Source: Simmondsia chinensis | Lineage: Eukaryota > Streptophyta > Magnoliopsida > Caryophyllales > Simmondsiaceae | Assembly (NCBI GenBank): GCA_018398585.1 | Contig: JAGTTD010000022.1 | Span: forward strand, 709,501-773,500 | DNA length: 64,000 nucleotides | Direction: 5' to 3' | Part shown: positions 1 through 10,847 of the stretch, one piece after another | Layout: each line of letters opens with the position of its first letter | Position numbering within the stretch: the stretch's first letter is position 1 | Translations under genes and position numbers: made by a program | The notes under the pieces: generated by a model | Seen by the model: the letters and a program-made list of their open reading frames with translations, nothing else | What the model was told of the DNA's origin: nothing | The model's database searches: none

Positions 1-518
1 ACGTCACAAGGGGACAAGAGAGGGAACCCATGATTGAGTTGTGATATTGTTTATATATTTGTGAGGGTTTGTGATCACAAATAACTGTTCTGGTGTATTG
101 TGTTTTGGATACAATTAGAAACTATAATTTCAAAATTCATAGTGATTGTTTAATAGCCTAATGGGTTCATGGTTTTTCTCTCTAGTTAAGATGTGCAACT
201 TTGTTTCGATTTTTTGCTACCATAGTGCATTTGCATGATTTTTCCCCAACAAGCATAAAAAATGTGCCACATTCTTGCTCTTAATCAATTCTTTTTCGAG
301 AGATTGCGTCCTAAATTTAAATTTCAGCCATCAGTTCTTTGTTTCCCACCAAAGAATCCAAACTTCAGAGTATCTTCCACCATTTTCAAACCTCTATAGA
401 GGCACAGAAAACACGCGCACACAAGGCAGAGAGATAGAGCAGCAAATCAAACAAAGAGAAACATTTACAGCTCCAGCCATAGACGCCAAGCATGGCAACA
501 GTTGATTCTTTAATGTGA

Positions 519-650
519 CATCAGAGCCTGTTAAACAATAGGACACGTGTTTGAATCCCTATAAACCCCACAAGGTACAAGGTGAGCTTGTGCGGGATCT
601 ATACTTCAAACCCAACGGACATCCACGTCTCGAGACATGTTTAAAAAGTA
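519..650 (+). mobile_element. TRIM-like LTR element remnant
   Basis: The stretch has a degenerate tRNA-iMet primer-binding site (catcagagcct near 522), followed by an interior that resembles the miniature LTR elements elsewhere in the window. It ends in acatgtt, like the start of the downstream LTR. No protein is encoded. It is a decayed copy, and the family assignment is by eye. Confidence 0.4.
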
Positions 651-997
651 TATATCATTCATCAATCTTCATCCTTTCACCTTAACTTTTGGTTTCTTTG
701 ACTCTAACAAAGCAGAAACCGCAAAAGAAGGGGGAAAATTCGTAATCTGGCATAATGGCCAGCAAATTTATACTTCACAAAACTTAATCCAACAGGGTTA
801 TCAGCAGGGATAAGAAAAAAGAAATAGAGAACAAACTTTTGACACATGAACAGAAAGGAAAATGAAAGTCTCGGTAAACCATCTTTCTCAAAACCTTAAG
901 CTAACGGGTGAAAGCCCGGGATTGATTTTATACCGTAACAGAAAGAAAAGGCCAAGAAAGAGCGCGAATCTGGGAAGAGACGGGGGAGAAATTACTC

Positions 998-1135
998 ACC
1001 GACGGGAGGAAAACAACTCCGGCGACAAAAGGGGTGGCACACAGAGAGAGAGAGTGAGTGAAAGTGGAACCCCAGTTGGACTTCTTTTGCATGTTCATTA
1101 CACCGCGGTTCGCGGCATTTCTATGCGATTTTGAA
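998..1135 (-). other. Possible 5' UTR exon of a leftward gene
   Basis: On the minus strand a CT-rich, CG-containing stretch ends in cccgtcg followed by gtgagtaatt, a near-consensus plant splice donor at about 997. It lies divergently from the gene starting near 2.9 kb. No convincing coding exon follows within bases 1-997, so any gene would continue off the left edge. I infer a non-coding first exon from the donor and base composition only. Confidence 0.3.
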
Positions 1136-1393
1136 CTTTGAATTTGGGTGATTTGGAGGTGCTGTGTCTGTTCAATTTTTGCTCTCGAAAAGGGGGGAAA
1201 ATGAAAGTGGGGTGATTTCGATTTGATGCGTAAATTGCATTGGGAGATGGGGATTGATTGCCCAGTGAGTGTAGGGGTTTTACTTACAATTGGGTTGATC
1301 GTTGATATGGGGTTTTGTCATACAAAGCCATTCGTATTTTATTTGAGGTGGATAAGGTTCGGATTTGGAATTTTTGAAAATAATTTTTTTTTA

Positions 1394-1478
1394 AGGTATC
1401 ATCTTAAAAGGAAAAGGCTACGTATATCCACCCCCTATACCCTGTTTAGGCAGGAACCCTTTATTGTTGTTGTTGTAT
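1394..1478 (+). mobile_element. TTG-tailed SINE, 5'-truncated
   Basis: The 3' body of the window's common SINE family (ctacgtatatccacccc, then a gcaggaaccc block) ends in a (TTG)n tail. The 5S-like head is absent. Confidence 0.6.
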
Positions 1479-1753
1479 TTGAGGCGGGTATGGGATAGAG
1501 ACGATTAAACATGATGTTATCCACCTAAAGATGACTTTAGATAGACTTGAATGGAGAGTTAAAATAAGTGCAGTTGATATAGCGGTTTATGATAGAGCAG
1601 TACAGAGAATCTAGTTCATAGCGTCTCTAAGCTTACATAGTTGCTATTGTTGCTTTTATTGATTGTATGTTTTATTGTTGCTTTATTACTTAGTTACTCA
1701 GCCACTTTGTTGCTTTATAGTAACTTCATAGTTTCGTTTGTTTTTTGCTTGTT

Positions 1754-1850
1754 AAGGTAGGGAGCTCTTAGGCTTAATATATCTCACACCCCCCCAGTCC
1801 TGCTCTGGCAGGAGCTTCTGTGGCATTGAGCTTGTTGTCGTTGTTGCTAT
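1754..1850 (+). mobile_element. TTG-tailed SINE, 5'-truncated
   Basis: A diverged 3' part of the same SINE family (ctctggcaggagcttctgtggcat block) with an imperfect TTG tail (ttgttgtcgttgttg). Confidence 0.55.
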
Positions 1851-1999
1851 TACGGGATGCTAGCAAAGTGGATAGTCAGTAGTAGCTGGATACAATTGTA
1901 ATACCTAATATACGAAGTATAAGTGATTTATTAACATAAATCAACAATTGTAATAAGTTTGATGGAATAAAAAGAAAGCTCAAGACCCACTTGAAACGA

Positions 2000-2110
2000 A
2001 AGTAATAGTTAATAATTTGTGTGACAATTTGGTAGTGTCTAACCCATACTAGTAACTATCGTGCTTTAATTAGGAAGTGTTCCGAGTTCAAACCTCATTT
2101 CTTCCTTTCA
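2000..2110 (+). mobile_element. Possible tRNA-derived SINE fragment
   Basis: An A-box-like block (tttggtagtg) is followed about 50 bases later by a B-box-like block (gagttcaaacctc), the spacing of a Pol III tRNA-type promoter. There is no cloverleaf good enough to call a tRNA gene. Confidence 0.35.
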
Positions 2111-2879
2111 ATATAAAACGCCATAAATTATTCATTTCTATAAAGAATTATGTTTGCTTGGTAAAAAAATAATTATCCAAGTATTTTCTATATTTTTTTT
2201 ACTCATCAGAGTAGCAAATTTATTGCTCGTTTTATTGAGCTCGTTAAGTCACCAAACAACTATTTTAAATGATAAAAAAGTGTATTCAAGCTCTAATATC
2301 AAACACGAAGATAAAAAAGAAAAGGTAACTTAAAAAAAAAAATTTGAACAATTCTATCCTTATTTTTACCTCAACAAAGCTTCAAAACTTGAAGTCTATA
2401 ATAGAGTTTTTTCTCCCACAAAAAAAGCTTTATTTTTAACCCTATTGGGTTATCTTCACCAAAAGTCTCCATACTTTACCTATTATATCAATTTAGGCTC
2501 TATATTTTTAATTGTTTCTATTTAGTCCCTCTATTATTTGGATTGTGCCAATGTGGTCCCTAGAGTAAAATATATGTTAAGTTATTGATGAAATTTTTAA
2601 TGATTCAGCAATGAGTTGGATTAAATTAAGTCAATGTGGATTACTTACATTTAACATTATTATACTGTTAAAAATTACATTATTAAATTTACTTAAATTT
2701 AATAATTGAACAATATTAATACAATTTAAATAATAAATAAATTAAACCAACATAATTAAAAATATAAAAACTAAATTAATAAAATAAATAAAATACAAAA
2801 ATCTTTAGCAACCGGGACCCTTTATATTTTTTAGTTATTTTTACCCTATACTAAACCAGCCAAGCGACGAAAGAGGTCA

Positions 2880-2958
2880 TATCGCAATATTTGGGCTCAG
2901 GTTTATCAAATTTACTTCGACCATTTTCAAAACCTTCAACTCTGCAGCCCCACTTCAG
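2880..2958 (+). other. Probable 5' UTR exon of the cysteine-rich protein gene
   Basis: A pyrimidine-rich, untranslated-looking exon ends in cttcag followed by gtaaattt at 2959. The next good acceptor before an ATG is ttttcag at 6577-6583, 14 bases before the start codon at 6598. The implied intron (2959-6583) is filled with SINE, MITE and TRIM copies. The exon start is a guess. Confidence 0.4.
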
Positions 2959-3074
2959 GTAAATTTCACCTCGTTCCTCTATTATCTATCTTTCCTGATC
3001 GATACTTAACTCATTTTCAGCAATGTTTTTTTAATTTTTTTGCTTTTTCTATCAGTGGTTGTGAGGAAATTAAC

Positions 3075-3570
3075 TATACTAATCTACTCGAGTGATTGAA
3101 TCCTATAAAACTAACTATTTCAAAAGTTTAAGGTCGTGATTGAAGGTTCCAAATGGGTTTTGTACTCTAAAATATGCCCCTTTTATGCAATTGTTTATCG
3201 GGATTGAAGCGTGCATATTGCATTGACCCGCCTTGTGTTTAGATTATTTAATGTAGTAAGTGGGGCTATTGAGATTCGAGTTTATGATCGCTTGGTTAAT
3301 AAGACTCTGATAACCAATGGGTGAGTGCTTAAGATTGGTTTATACTCTAACATGTCCTAATGGGCATTGGGCTTGAAGTGTGGATATTGTACAAACCCGC
3401 CTCATACCTTGTGGTTACATTATATAATTATTGAAAGTCGGGGTTGTTGAGATTTGAACACATGGCTTATTGGTCAACGAGGCTTTGATGTCATGTCAAA
3501 GGAACCAACTATGCCAAAAGCTTAAGCTAATGGGTGAAGGTCCATAATTGGTTTTATACTCTAACATTCC
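3075..3570 (-). mobile_element. Tandem TRIM-like element (three LTR-like copies)
   Basis: Reading leftward, three versions of a ~75-bp terminal unit (beginning tgttagagtataaaacc, containing gcttaagctttt) alternate with two interiors that start with a tRNA-iMet-like binding site and contain a degenerate purine tract. LTR-interior-LTR-interior-LTR is what unequal recombination between miniature LTR elements gives. No coding capacity is present. Confidence 0.55.
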
Positions 3571-3786
3571 CTTTGTTGAATTAATCGAAATTCACGTGGT
3601 ATGATGTTTGTAATTGTTGTAATTGTTAACATTGGAACTCGTCCCCTGGAGTTGGCTCACATACAAGGTCCGATAATAAGCTTAAATGGGGTTCCATCCC
3701 TTAACTAATTGACATTAGGTGGAGTGCCCTCTAAATTTCTTCTTTCGCACAACTCTTACGTGGGATTCATACTACATTCACATGTC

Positions 3787-3906
3787 ATCATCATCATCAC
3801 AACCCAGTGCCTCAAGGGCTCCCGCTTGCATAGGGTCTGGGAGGGGTAGGATGTACGCATCCTTACCCCATCAGGGTGACTGTGACCCCCAACCTGATAT
3901 TTGATA
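3787..3906 (-). mobile_element. TTG-tailed SINE, 5'-truncated
   Basis: On the plus strand it reads as a (CAT/CAA) tract, then cccagtgcctcaagggctcc, ggtctgggaggggtaggatg and tacgcatccttacccc: the 3' body of the SINE family in reverse orientation. Confidence 0.65.
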
Positions 3907-4285
3907 GATACGATAGTTATTATGGGTTATTATGGGTATATGGCGCCTGTATGAAGAGCATGTAAAGTGAGATATCTTGCGAAGCAAGTATGCATGTAAG
4001 CATGTAAACAAGTAAGTAAGCAAGTAAGTAAGTAGGCATGTACGCATGGAGTCATGGAAGCCTAGAGGCCTAGAAGCATAGAAGCGGGCATAGAAGCATA
4101 AAAACATACAACCCCGCTAAATCGGTTACCCCTATGCTACTCCTATACTGATCCTCGATTGAGCTCTTATGTAGGGCCATTTCTTCATTTAGGTTGGAGT
4201 AGGCAAGGTCACTACATTCTCATGTGGAGTCTTCAATAGTAATGTGATTGGGTATTTTAGTCAATGGAATATTGGAAAAAGGTTG

Positions 4286-4636
4286 AGCCTAGGCCTTGTT
4301 TGGTTGCCACATGAATGCAATTCCTATGGCAATTTGTATTTTTCCAAGAATTCGATTATTTTGTCAATTTCCCAAGAAATAGGTACAAAGCCTTTGGTTG
4401 TCAAGATGAGAAATAGGACTTTCTTGGGGGGGCTAGTTAAAAACAAATGAATTAGAACTTACCTAGGGAGACTATGTAAGTTATTCTTGCGTTTTGAAGG
4501 AATTAAAAATTGCTAAGTAATTTCCATTTCTCGTATTTTGCCTACTACATGGCATCCAAACAAATGGCCAAATGGCCATTTCCTATGAATTCGTACTACC
4601 TGTGTTTACCTTTTAGCAACCAAACAAGGTCTTCAT
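4286..4636. mobile_element. MITE, hAT-like ends (family with copies at 27.9 and 33.3 kb)
   Basis: The element is bounded by inverted termini, aggccttgtttggttgcc at the left and agcaaccaaacaaggtctt at the right. The interior has gaattcctatgg/ccatttcctatgaattc arms and no coding sequence. Two relatives lie at 27940-28400 and 33328-33690. Confidence 0.65.
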
Positions 4637-5059
4637 ATCTAGAGAAATTGATTTCCCTGATTATGGAAGGGTTGGGTTTCATTATTCTTACTAGGTTTTC
4701 GGAAATAATTGGGCAAAAATTGAAAATGTAAGAATTGTAGGAAGGGTTAGTGAGCATTCAATTGGATGAATTTCTCAGAGATGTGTAATTTATCTAGGAA
4801 AATGTTATTGTGACGGCCAAAATGTTAATCTCAGAGTAAATTTGTGAAATTTTGTAGCTATTATTCACTTTGAGTCATATAATTGCTTTGACAATAATAT
4901 TTTTTGCTTGACTACAACAATACCCATTTATTTACAGTAGTAGGATTGTGTGGAACATAATACAAGGGAAAAGGAGTTACGAAGATTATTGCATCTCTTC
5001 TCTTTCCTATATCTTCATCTTCATCAACTATAATCCGATCACATTCTTCTCCATCGAAA

Positions 5060-5270
5060 CCGTGTCAGGTTATATGATGCAGGATATTTAGTACACCCAC
5101 CTCAAGCAGAGCTTGGACCATGCTAGATAACTGCAAACACTGATATTGGGGCCAAACATCGAAAGTTAGGCCCAGCTCTGATACCAAGTGAAGAAACCAA
5201 CTATTTCAAAAGCATGAGCTAATGGGTGAAGGTGTATGAGTTGATTGAATACTCTAATAGGAACATACTA
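5060..5270 (-). mobile_element. TRIM-like element fragment
   Basis: It contains gctctgataccaa, the reverse complement of the tRNA-iMet primer-binding site, next to a reversed ~75-bp LTR-like unit (aaccaactatttcaaaagca ... gaatactctaata). Confidence 0.5.
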
Positions 5271-5645
5271 TAGCTTGAGGGTTGGGTTTAAAATATCAAG
5301 AAGATGATTATTAGTATTAGAATATATAGATAAAAATCATTAATGGGTAAGAGGTCTCAAATTCAAATGCTTTTAAGCCTTTCATTTGCTTATTAATCCA
5401 ATCTAGCATAAGCTATGGGGTGGATTTGCACATTGTTCAAGCTTCAAGTTTATCGAACATGTATGTGACAGTGTTTGTCAGAGTATAGAGATAAAAGCCG
5501 TTTCTGAGTTTTCACTTAACATTGAAACTTTTTGTGTAGTTGGTTCTGTTGTATAGGAAATTGATCTCATAATGCTTGGATATTTCATATTCGTGCTTCA
5601 TGCTTAGTCTATCTAGAGCTGGGAAAGCAAAGTGTGTGGTGTATG

Positions 5646-6010
5646 TTAGACTATAAAACCATTCCCGAACTTTCACCAATCAGCTTAAGTTTTTGAGATT
5701 GTTGATTTCTTGATGTAGTATTAGACCTTATTGACTAGGAGATCACGAGTTAAAATACCAACAAACCCCAACTTTCAATATTAATATAATTTAAGCATAA
5801 GGTATGAGATGGGCATATGCACTATCTACACTTCAAATTTCAATATTAACATAATTTAAGCATAAGGTATGAGATGGGCATATGCACTATCTACACTTCA
5901 AACCTAGTAAGCATTTGCAAGGGTCATATTAGAGTATAAAATCATTTCTAGGCCCTACACTCGTCAAATTAAGCTTTTGTAATAGTTGATTCCTTAATAA
6001 TGTATATTGA
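5646..6010 (+). mobile_element. TRIM-like element with two small LTRs and an internal duplication
   Basis: The left LTR-like unit (tgttagactataaaacc ... gatttcttga) starts at 5646 and the right one (tattagagtataaaatc ... gattccttaa) near 5928. A purine-rich tract (gcaagggtca) precedes the right LTR. Within the interior a ~60-bp block (tttcaatattaa ... ctacacttcaaa) is duplicated in tandem. No ORF is present. Confidence 0.6.
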
Positions 6011-6597
6011 AGATTGTGATTCCAGTGATCTTACAGCCTCAACATATGAGTGAATGCCACAATGCTTCATATACTGTGATTTTTATTGTCTCGATGACTG
6101 AGAAAAAGCCTGAAATCATGCTCAATAGATAAATTTTATAAGTTATTGAAATCTCTAATGGCTTATACCGTAATGCTTTCTGAAAGTTTGGGTTTTGATT
6201 TTATGTACACTTTAATGGGAGACCTGTTAGGAATGTTGAAATCTAGTCACCAACGCAATGAGATGCTAGGAGCTGGTTGCGTTCGAGCATCATGGATTTG
6301 AATTTGATAGTATTGATTCGCTTTTAAAGTATGGTTTGAAGCGCATCCTCCCATTGATAGTGCTTAGTTCACTTGGTCTATTACGGATACTAAGATGGTG
6401 GCTAGTCGAACAAATCGCTTTCTGTTTGCAACATAGTGGGAAGATATTTTCTCTAACCTTCGTTAAGAGACTCGGGCTAGGCCTACCTCTGACCATTTTT
6501 CTATTATTGATTCAGTCGCATTTCCAACATCATGTGTAACTGATGTGATGGATAAACATTTCACGCCCTTGAAAAATTTTCAGTTTTTGCTGCTACC

Positions 6598-6975
6598 ATG
6601 GTTGAAGTCTGGTGGACTCTATTAGGAGCAGCAATCCCGTTTGTGGTGGGAGCACAAGCTTTAAAAACGAAGAACAAACGAGCAGAGGAACAGACATTAA
6701 AGACTGCAAGAGAGCGTGAAAAGAACGCCAAGGACATCTTCGTATGTGAGAGGGTTTGCACATCAAAGAGGATGCTAAAGAGGGTTGGTGCGTTCTCCAA
6801 GGACTCGACTTCCGATACTTGTGTAACGGTATGTGGTGTGTCTAAGCTTGACGCATGTACCGATGCGTGTGCTCGAACGGTTTGTGTTAATCAACATCAA
6901 GTTCCAAATTGGAATGATATTTGTCTCCGGAGATGTCAAAGTGAGTGTTTGAAGCTCTGTAAATCATCTTCTTAG
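6598..6975 (+). CDS. Conserved plant cysteine-rich protein, N-terminal membrane segment
   Basis: The 125-residue ORF has no introns in its coding part. Residues about 4-22 (VWWTLLGAAIPFVVGAQAL) form a hydrophobic helix, either a signal anchor or an uncleaved signal peptide. A basic, charged stretch (KTKNKRAEEQ) follows. The C-terminal two thirds carry eleven cysteines, many in CxxxC pairs (CERVC, CVTVC, CTDAC, CLRRC, CLKLC), which suggests metal binding or disulfides. From memory it closely resembles a small uncharacterised family conserved in flowering plants (named like Arabidopsis At5g64816); its biochemical function is unknown to me. The ATG at 6598 is the first in frame after a ttttcag acceptor at 6577-6583, and the 5' UTR is probably split by a 3.6-kb intron. 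The reading frame looks intact. I am confident it is a real gene, not of its role. Confidence 0.85.
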   Translation: MVEVWWTLLGAAIPFVVGAQALKTKNKRAEEQTLKTAREREKNAKDIFVCERVCTSKRMLKRVGAFSKDSTSDTCVTVCGVSKLDACTDACARTVCVNQHQVPNWNDICLRRCQSECLKLCKSSS

Positions 6976-7738
6976 ACTTCACAACTTCTTTGTTATTGCT
7001 TGTGAACTAGTGAGGTTGATCTTTATTGCATGATATTTGATAGTATTTGTTGCATTATGGCTAGTTTTTTTTTTTTTTTTTTTTTGTACATTTTGTCAAT
7101 TTGGTTTTCACTCCCTAGCAGGATTCGGTTTTGACCTTCGGAATTGAGGAGTTAGTTGAAGTGATAAGACACTTTCCTGGCATCTTTGTGAGCGGTCTGC
7201 TGCGAAATTTTTTGATAGTTCAACCTATGCTGTAGAAGGAAGGTAGCAGTTGGCTTTGCTAGTAGAATCTTTGGGCTGGTACTCGAAACTTGAGATCAAA
7301 TTCCAACTTCATCCGGGAAGAGCTGCCCCTTTTACAGCTCACATGGCTTCTTACCGTATACGAAAAATGTGCTATAAAAGGTTCTTTTTAAGTCTAAATA
7401 GCACAAGAGAAAGCAATCGTAAAGAAAATATCGGGCTAGTAGTAAGTTGGCTCAGTCAAACTGAGCAGAAGTTGAAGGGAAAATGCATGTCGAGATAACA
7501 GGTGAAGCTAACGGCCCTTTGACTTAGTATGAACAATTTTTTGGGGTTACTCGTGCGATTTATGGGCTTGAATTATCCTGTCACACATGGAGAAACTTTT
7601 GAGCAGGAGATGCGTTCAACACGAAGATCAGTTGAGTTGCACATGAGTTGTTTTGAACAGTTTGGTTATCAAAAAGAGATGGGTAGAATATACTTACACC
7701 CCCCGAAATTTTGTTACTATACACAAGAGACGCTTTGC

Positions 7739-7980
7739 AAAGCAAAGCAACATACCCAGTGCCCCAAGAGCTTTCGCCTAAGCAGGGTCTGGGGGGCGAA
7801 TGTACGCAGCCTTCCCCCTTGAGGGTATTACCCCTGAAGAGTGGCTGTTTCCGAGTGTTTCTAACCTGAGGGTGAGGCCTTCTCAGGAGGCCACCCATCT
7901 TGGTACTGCTCTCTCCCAAGCACGCTTAATTTCGGAGTTTTGATGGAATCCGGTGACGGCGTGTGGGTGCCCTCTTTGGT
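7739..7980 (-). mobile_element. 5S-rRNA-headed SINE, near full length with 16-bp target-site duplication
   Basis: Read on the minus strand, the element begins accaaagagggcaccc. It continues with 5S-rRNA-like sequence (tcaccggattcc, ctccgaaattaagcgtgc, ttgggagagagcagtacc, aagatgggtgg). It then passes into the SINE 3' body (aaggctgcgtacattc, gcaggg) and the 3' end (ggggcactgggtatgttgc). It is flanked by acaagagacgctttgc (7723-7738) and acaagagaccctttgc (7981-7996), a 16-bp duplication with one mismatch. The 5S A-box-like and C-box-like promoter blocks are still recognisable. No protein is encoded. This copy, with the one at 34382, defines the family's 5' end. Confidence 0.8.
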
Positions 7981-8574
7981 ACAAGAGACCCTTTGCGCTT
8001 TCAATTATACACAGTACGTCCATTGAACTTTGTAATTAGTTACAACACACTCTTTACACTTTCAATTTCAAAAAATTACTCTTTAAACTTTGTTATTGCA
8101 CACAATTCACTCACTGCCAAACTTTGTCACTAAACACAATATACCCCATGCACTTTCAATTTCATAAAGTAGCCCCTTCAACTTTGTTACTACATACAAC
8201 TCATCTCCGAACTTTGCTACTGAACACAACCCTCCAGCATATTTGTAACTTCATAAATTTAATTTGTAGATTTGGTTTGTGTTTAATAACAAAGTTTAGA
8301 GTTTATTACTTTTTTATATTAAATAATGAAAAGTGGATTGTATTTAATTTAAGTGTTAAATTTGATGTGTAGAGATGGCTTTAGTTTAATAATGTAATTT
8401 TAGTGATTTTTTTTTAAGACTTAAGTGATTAAATTTTTCAATTTTTAATTTGAGTGATTAACCTTTAATTTTTAACCACTTTGGTAACCAAACAAATGAC
8501 ATTTACAATGCTTGTTGCTATCCCAAAGCAAAAAGTTATCATTACCGGGGCAATGATGTTAGCAACATTTTCAT

Positions 8575-8812
8575 GTTTTAAGGGCTCCCGCCTAAATAGG
8601 GTTTGGAGGGGTGAATATACGCAGCCTTCCTCCTTCAGGGTACCCTGAAGGAAGGCTGTTTCCGATAACCCCCAACCTCAGGAGTGCACCACGAGGACTT
8701 CCCAAGAGGTCACCTATCTTGATACTACTCTCTCCCAAGCACGCTTAATTTCAGAGTTTTAATGGGATTTGATTCTTGTGTGTTGGTACCCTTATAGTGA
8801 ATAATAGTTATA
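8575..8812 (-). mobile_element. 5S-rRNA-headed SINE copy
   Basis: The 3' body (gggctcccgcctaaataggg, tacgcagccttcctcc) adjoins a 5S-like head on the minus strand (ctgaaattaagcgtgc, ttgggagagagtagtatc, gtcctcgtggtgcactcc). The 5' end resembles the other copies (gggtaccaacacac). The TTG tail is missing on the 3' side. Confidence 0.75.
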
Positions 8813-8879
8813 AATTTTCATAAAAATGCTTTGTCATAAACATTTTTGCTTTGATATTAACATCGCCCTTTACAAAATT

Positions 8880-9245
8880 AGGGTAAAGTACGTAACAATA
8901 CTCTAAGATTTGATGTATTAATTTTTTTTAGTCCGTAAACTTTAAAATAATTTTTTAGTCTAAATATTTCACGTAGTAGGCCAAATAACGATATAAAATG
9001 GTGTAAATATTTGTTGGTAAAGAAAGCATCCCCTTGTAATCCCCCTTATCCTATGGACGAACTACAATATTGTGATACTACTAATGAAAAAAGAGCAATA
9101 TTTCACATATTTATACACTGTCTTTTGGACTATTTTAATAAAACCATTTAACTTTGGACTAAAATATTATTTCATGAAGTTTTTGTATTAAGATATTAAT
9201 ATACTAAACCTTATAGTACCGATATTTAATTTATCCTATAATTTA
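8880..9245. mobile_element. AT-rich MITE-like repeat
   Basis: The left edge (gggtaaagtacgtaacaata, ctaagatttgatgtatta) and the right part carry inverted partial matches. Related sequence recurs at 10470-10760 and 63650-63765. No coding capacity. Confidence 0.4.
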
Positions 9246-9261
9246 TCTAAGGAAAATTATT

Positions 9262-9590
9262 ATTTAGGTACCCTGAGATTTGACAATTTACCACTTAGCT
9301 ATCCTCATGTATTAAACTTTATCACTTAGGCACCCTAAAGTTTTAAATATATCAAACAAGTATTGTTTTGCAGAAATTTAATAGATTTTCGTTAGAAAAT
9401 ATTAAAATGAAACATGATTTTGATAATATATAAGTAAATTAATCATAATTTGATATTTTTTTACAAAAATACTGATATGACACATAATTTTAGCAATATA
9501 GAGGTAGTTTACATCCAAATTCATTGAACCTTTAATTGTAATTTGTTAAATTTTTTCTTAAAAATATAGACGTAAATTTATATTTATATA
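9262..9590. mobile_element. MITE-like repeat of the cacttaggtacc family
   Basis: The copy contains ttatttaggtaccctgagat and cacttaggcaccctaaag, motifs shared with elements at 15963-16512, 48030-48545 and 59090-59560. No ORF. Confidence 0.45.
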
Positions 9591-9863
9591 GGGGATGACT
9601 TAAGTGAGAAGATGAGAGGGTGAGAGTGAATTGTGGACTACTCGTTTGGCTGCTAGCATCAATTTTTTCCCACCTGACATCACATTCTTCCCCCACTGTA
9701 ACCAAGTTATGTGGCGTGAATGACTCTTATGATACGATGAATTCTGAGCTACACTTTTGGTTAAAGTGGAGGAAGAAGGATGATGTTAGGGTGGGAGAAA
9801 GAAGATATCAACTGACAAATAACTACTCCAGAATTTATCTTCTTACTTGAGTCATCCTATATA
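9588..9863. mobile_element. MITE with TA-flanked inverted ends
   Basis: The left end ataggggatgacttaagtg and the right end cttgagtcatcctata are inverted repeats, each followed by TA-rich sequence. The interior has no conserved protein. Confidence 0.6.
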
Positions 9864-9867
9864 TATA

Positions 9868-9992
9868 TAACAACAACAACAACATGCTCAGTGCCTCAAG
9901 GGCTCTTGCGTAAGCAGGGTCTGGGAGGGGTGCGATGTACGCAGCCTTATCCCTTCAAGGTGATACCCTAACGAAAGGCTGTTTTCGATGAC

Positions 9993-9995
<3 letters not shown>
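9868..9995 (-). mobile_element. TTG-tailed SINE, 5'-truncated
   Basis: (CAA)n, then ctcagtgcctcaagggctc, gggtctgggaggggtgcgat and gtacgcagccttatccc. It stops before the 5S-like head. Confidence 0.7.

Positions 9996-10042
<47 letters not shown>
9993..10042. repeat. (TA)n microsatellite
   Basis: A pure TA dinucleotide run of about 50 bases lies between a SINE fragment and a MITE. Confidence 0.9.
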
Positions 10043-10046
<4 letters not shown>

Positions 10047-10340
10047 GGTGGTGTTTTTATGAGAGCGTAAGAGGGGGTGAATCCTGACTCTTAATTGTAA
10101 TGGACAGTCAATATTTATTGAACATTAAAAAAAATGACAATTTACGGCCCATACCTCTTCATGGGGCAGAAAGAAAGAAAGGATAAGGGAGAAAAATTAT
10201 TTTTTTAATACTCAACAAATTTGACTGTAAATTATTATTTTTTTAATGTCTAACAAATCTTAGCAATTCATTACAATAGAGGGTTAAGATTCACTCATTT
10301 TAAGCTCTCATCCTCTTATAAAAAAATCACTATATATATA
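10043..10340. mobile_element. MITE (sister copy at 42662-42955)
   Basis: The ends are inverted: gggtggtgtttttatgagag at the left against ctctcatcctcttataaaaa at the right. Interior arms (caatatttattgaacatt / aatgtctaacaaatctta) also pair. The copy in the MADS gene shares the agagcataagaggg end and the atggggcag loop. Confidence 0.65.
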
Positions 10341-10847
10341 TATATTATAATTATGCGTTATATTAATATTTTTTATAAACTTGGTCTAATTTGCACAAAA
10401 AATCATCAAATCTCAACATAAAATTCTCAGTTGATAACATGTTTTCAAACCCCAAAATACCAAAATTATATAGAGTAAATTACAAATTAGTACACAAGAT
10501 TTGATATACCAATTTTTTAATTCACAAACTTTATAAAATAATTTTTTAATCCAATAAGTTATATTTAATAAAATAATCTAAATAATAATATATAAATAAG
10601 AGTGGAAAACAAGTTACACGTTAATTCTTTTATATTATTATTTTAATTATTTTATTAAATATATATAATTTTTTAGACTATAAATTATTTTATAAAATTT
10701 ATAAACTAAAAAAATTAATATCCGAAACTTTAGTATAATTATACCCAATTATATAATTGCAGGTGCCTTAAAAGTCACACATTTCCCAACTTTACATCAT
10801 CAATCGAAATTTCACTCCTCCAATTCTAACCTAATTCTCTCTCCTTG

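Noticed and set aside
862..1134. 90-codon plus-strand open frame
   Set aside because: No domain, low complexity, and it overlaps a better-supported minus-strand leader exon; likely chance.
6336..6539. 67-codon hydrophobic open frame upstream of the cysteine-rich gene
   Set aside because: No recognisable family, and it lies in the probable leader intron; could be chance or a transposon relic.
7850..7975. A functional 5S rRNA gene
   Set aside because: Only a diverged 5S-like segment is present, fused to a SINE body and bounded by target duplications.
10845..10847. TTG start one codon before the J-protein ATG
   Set aside because: Plant initiation at the adjacent ATG (10848) is far more likely.
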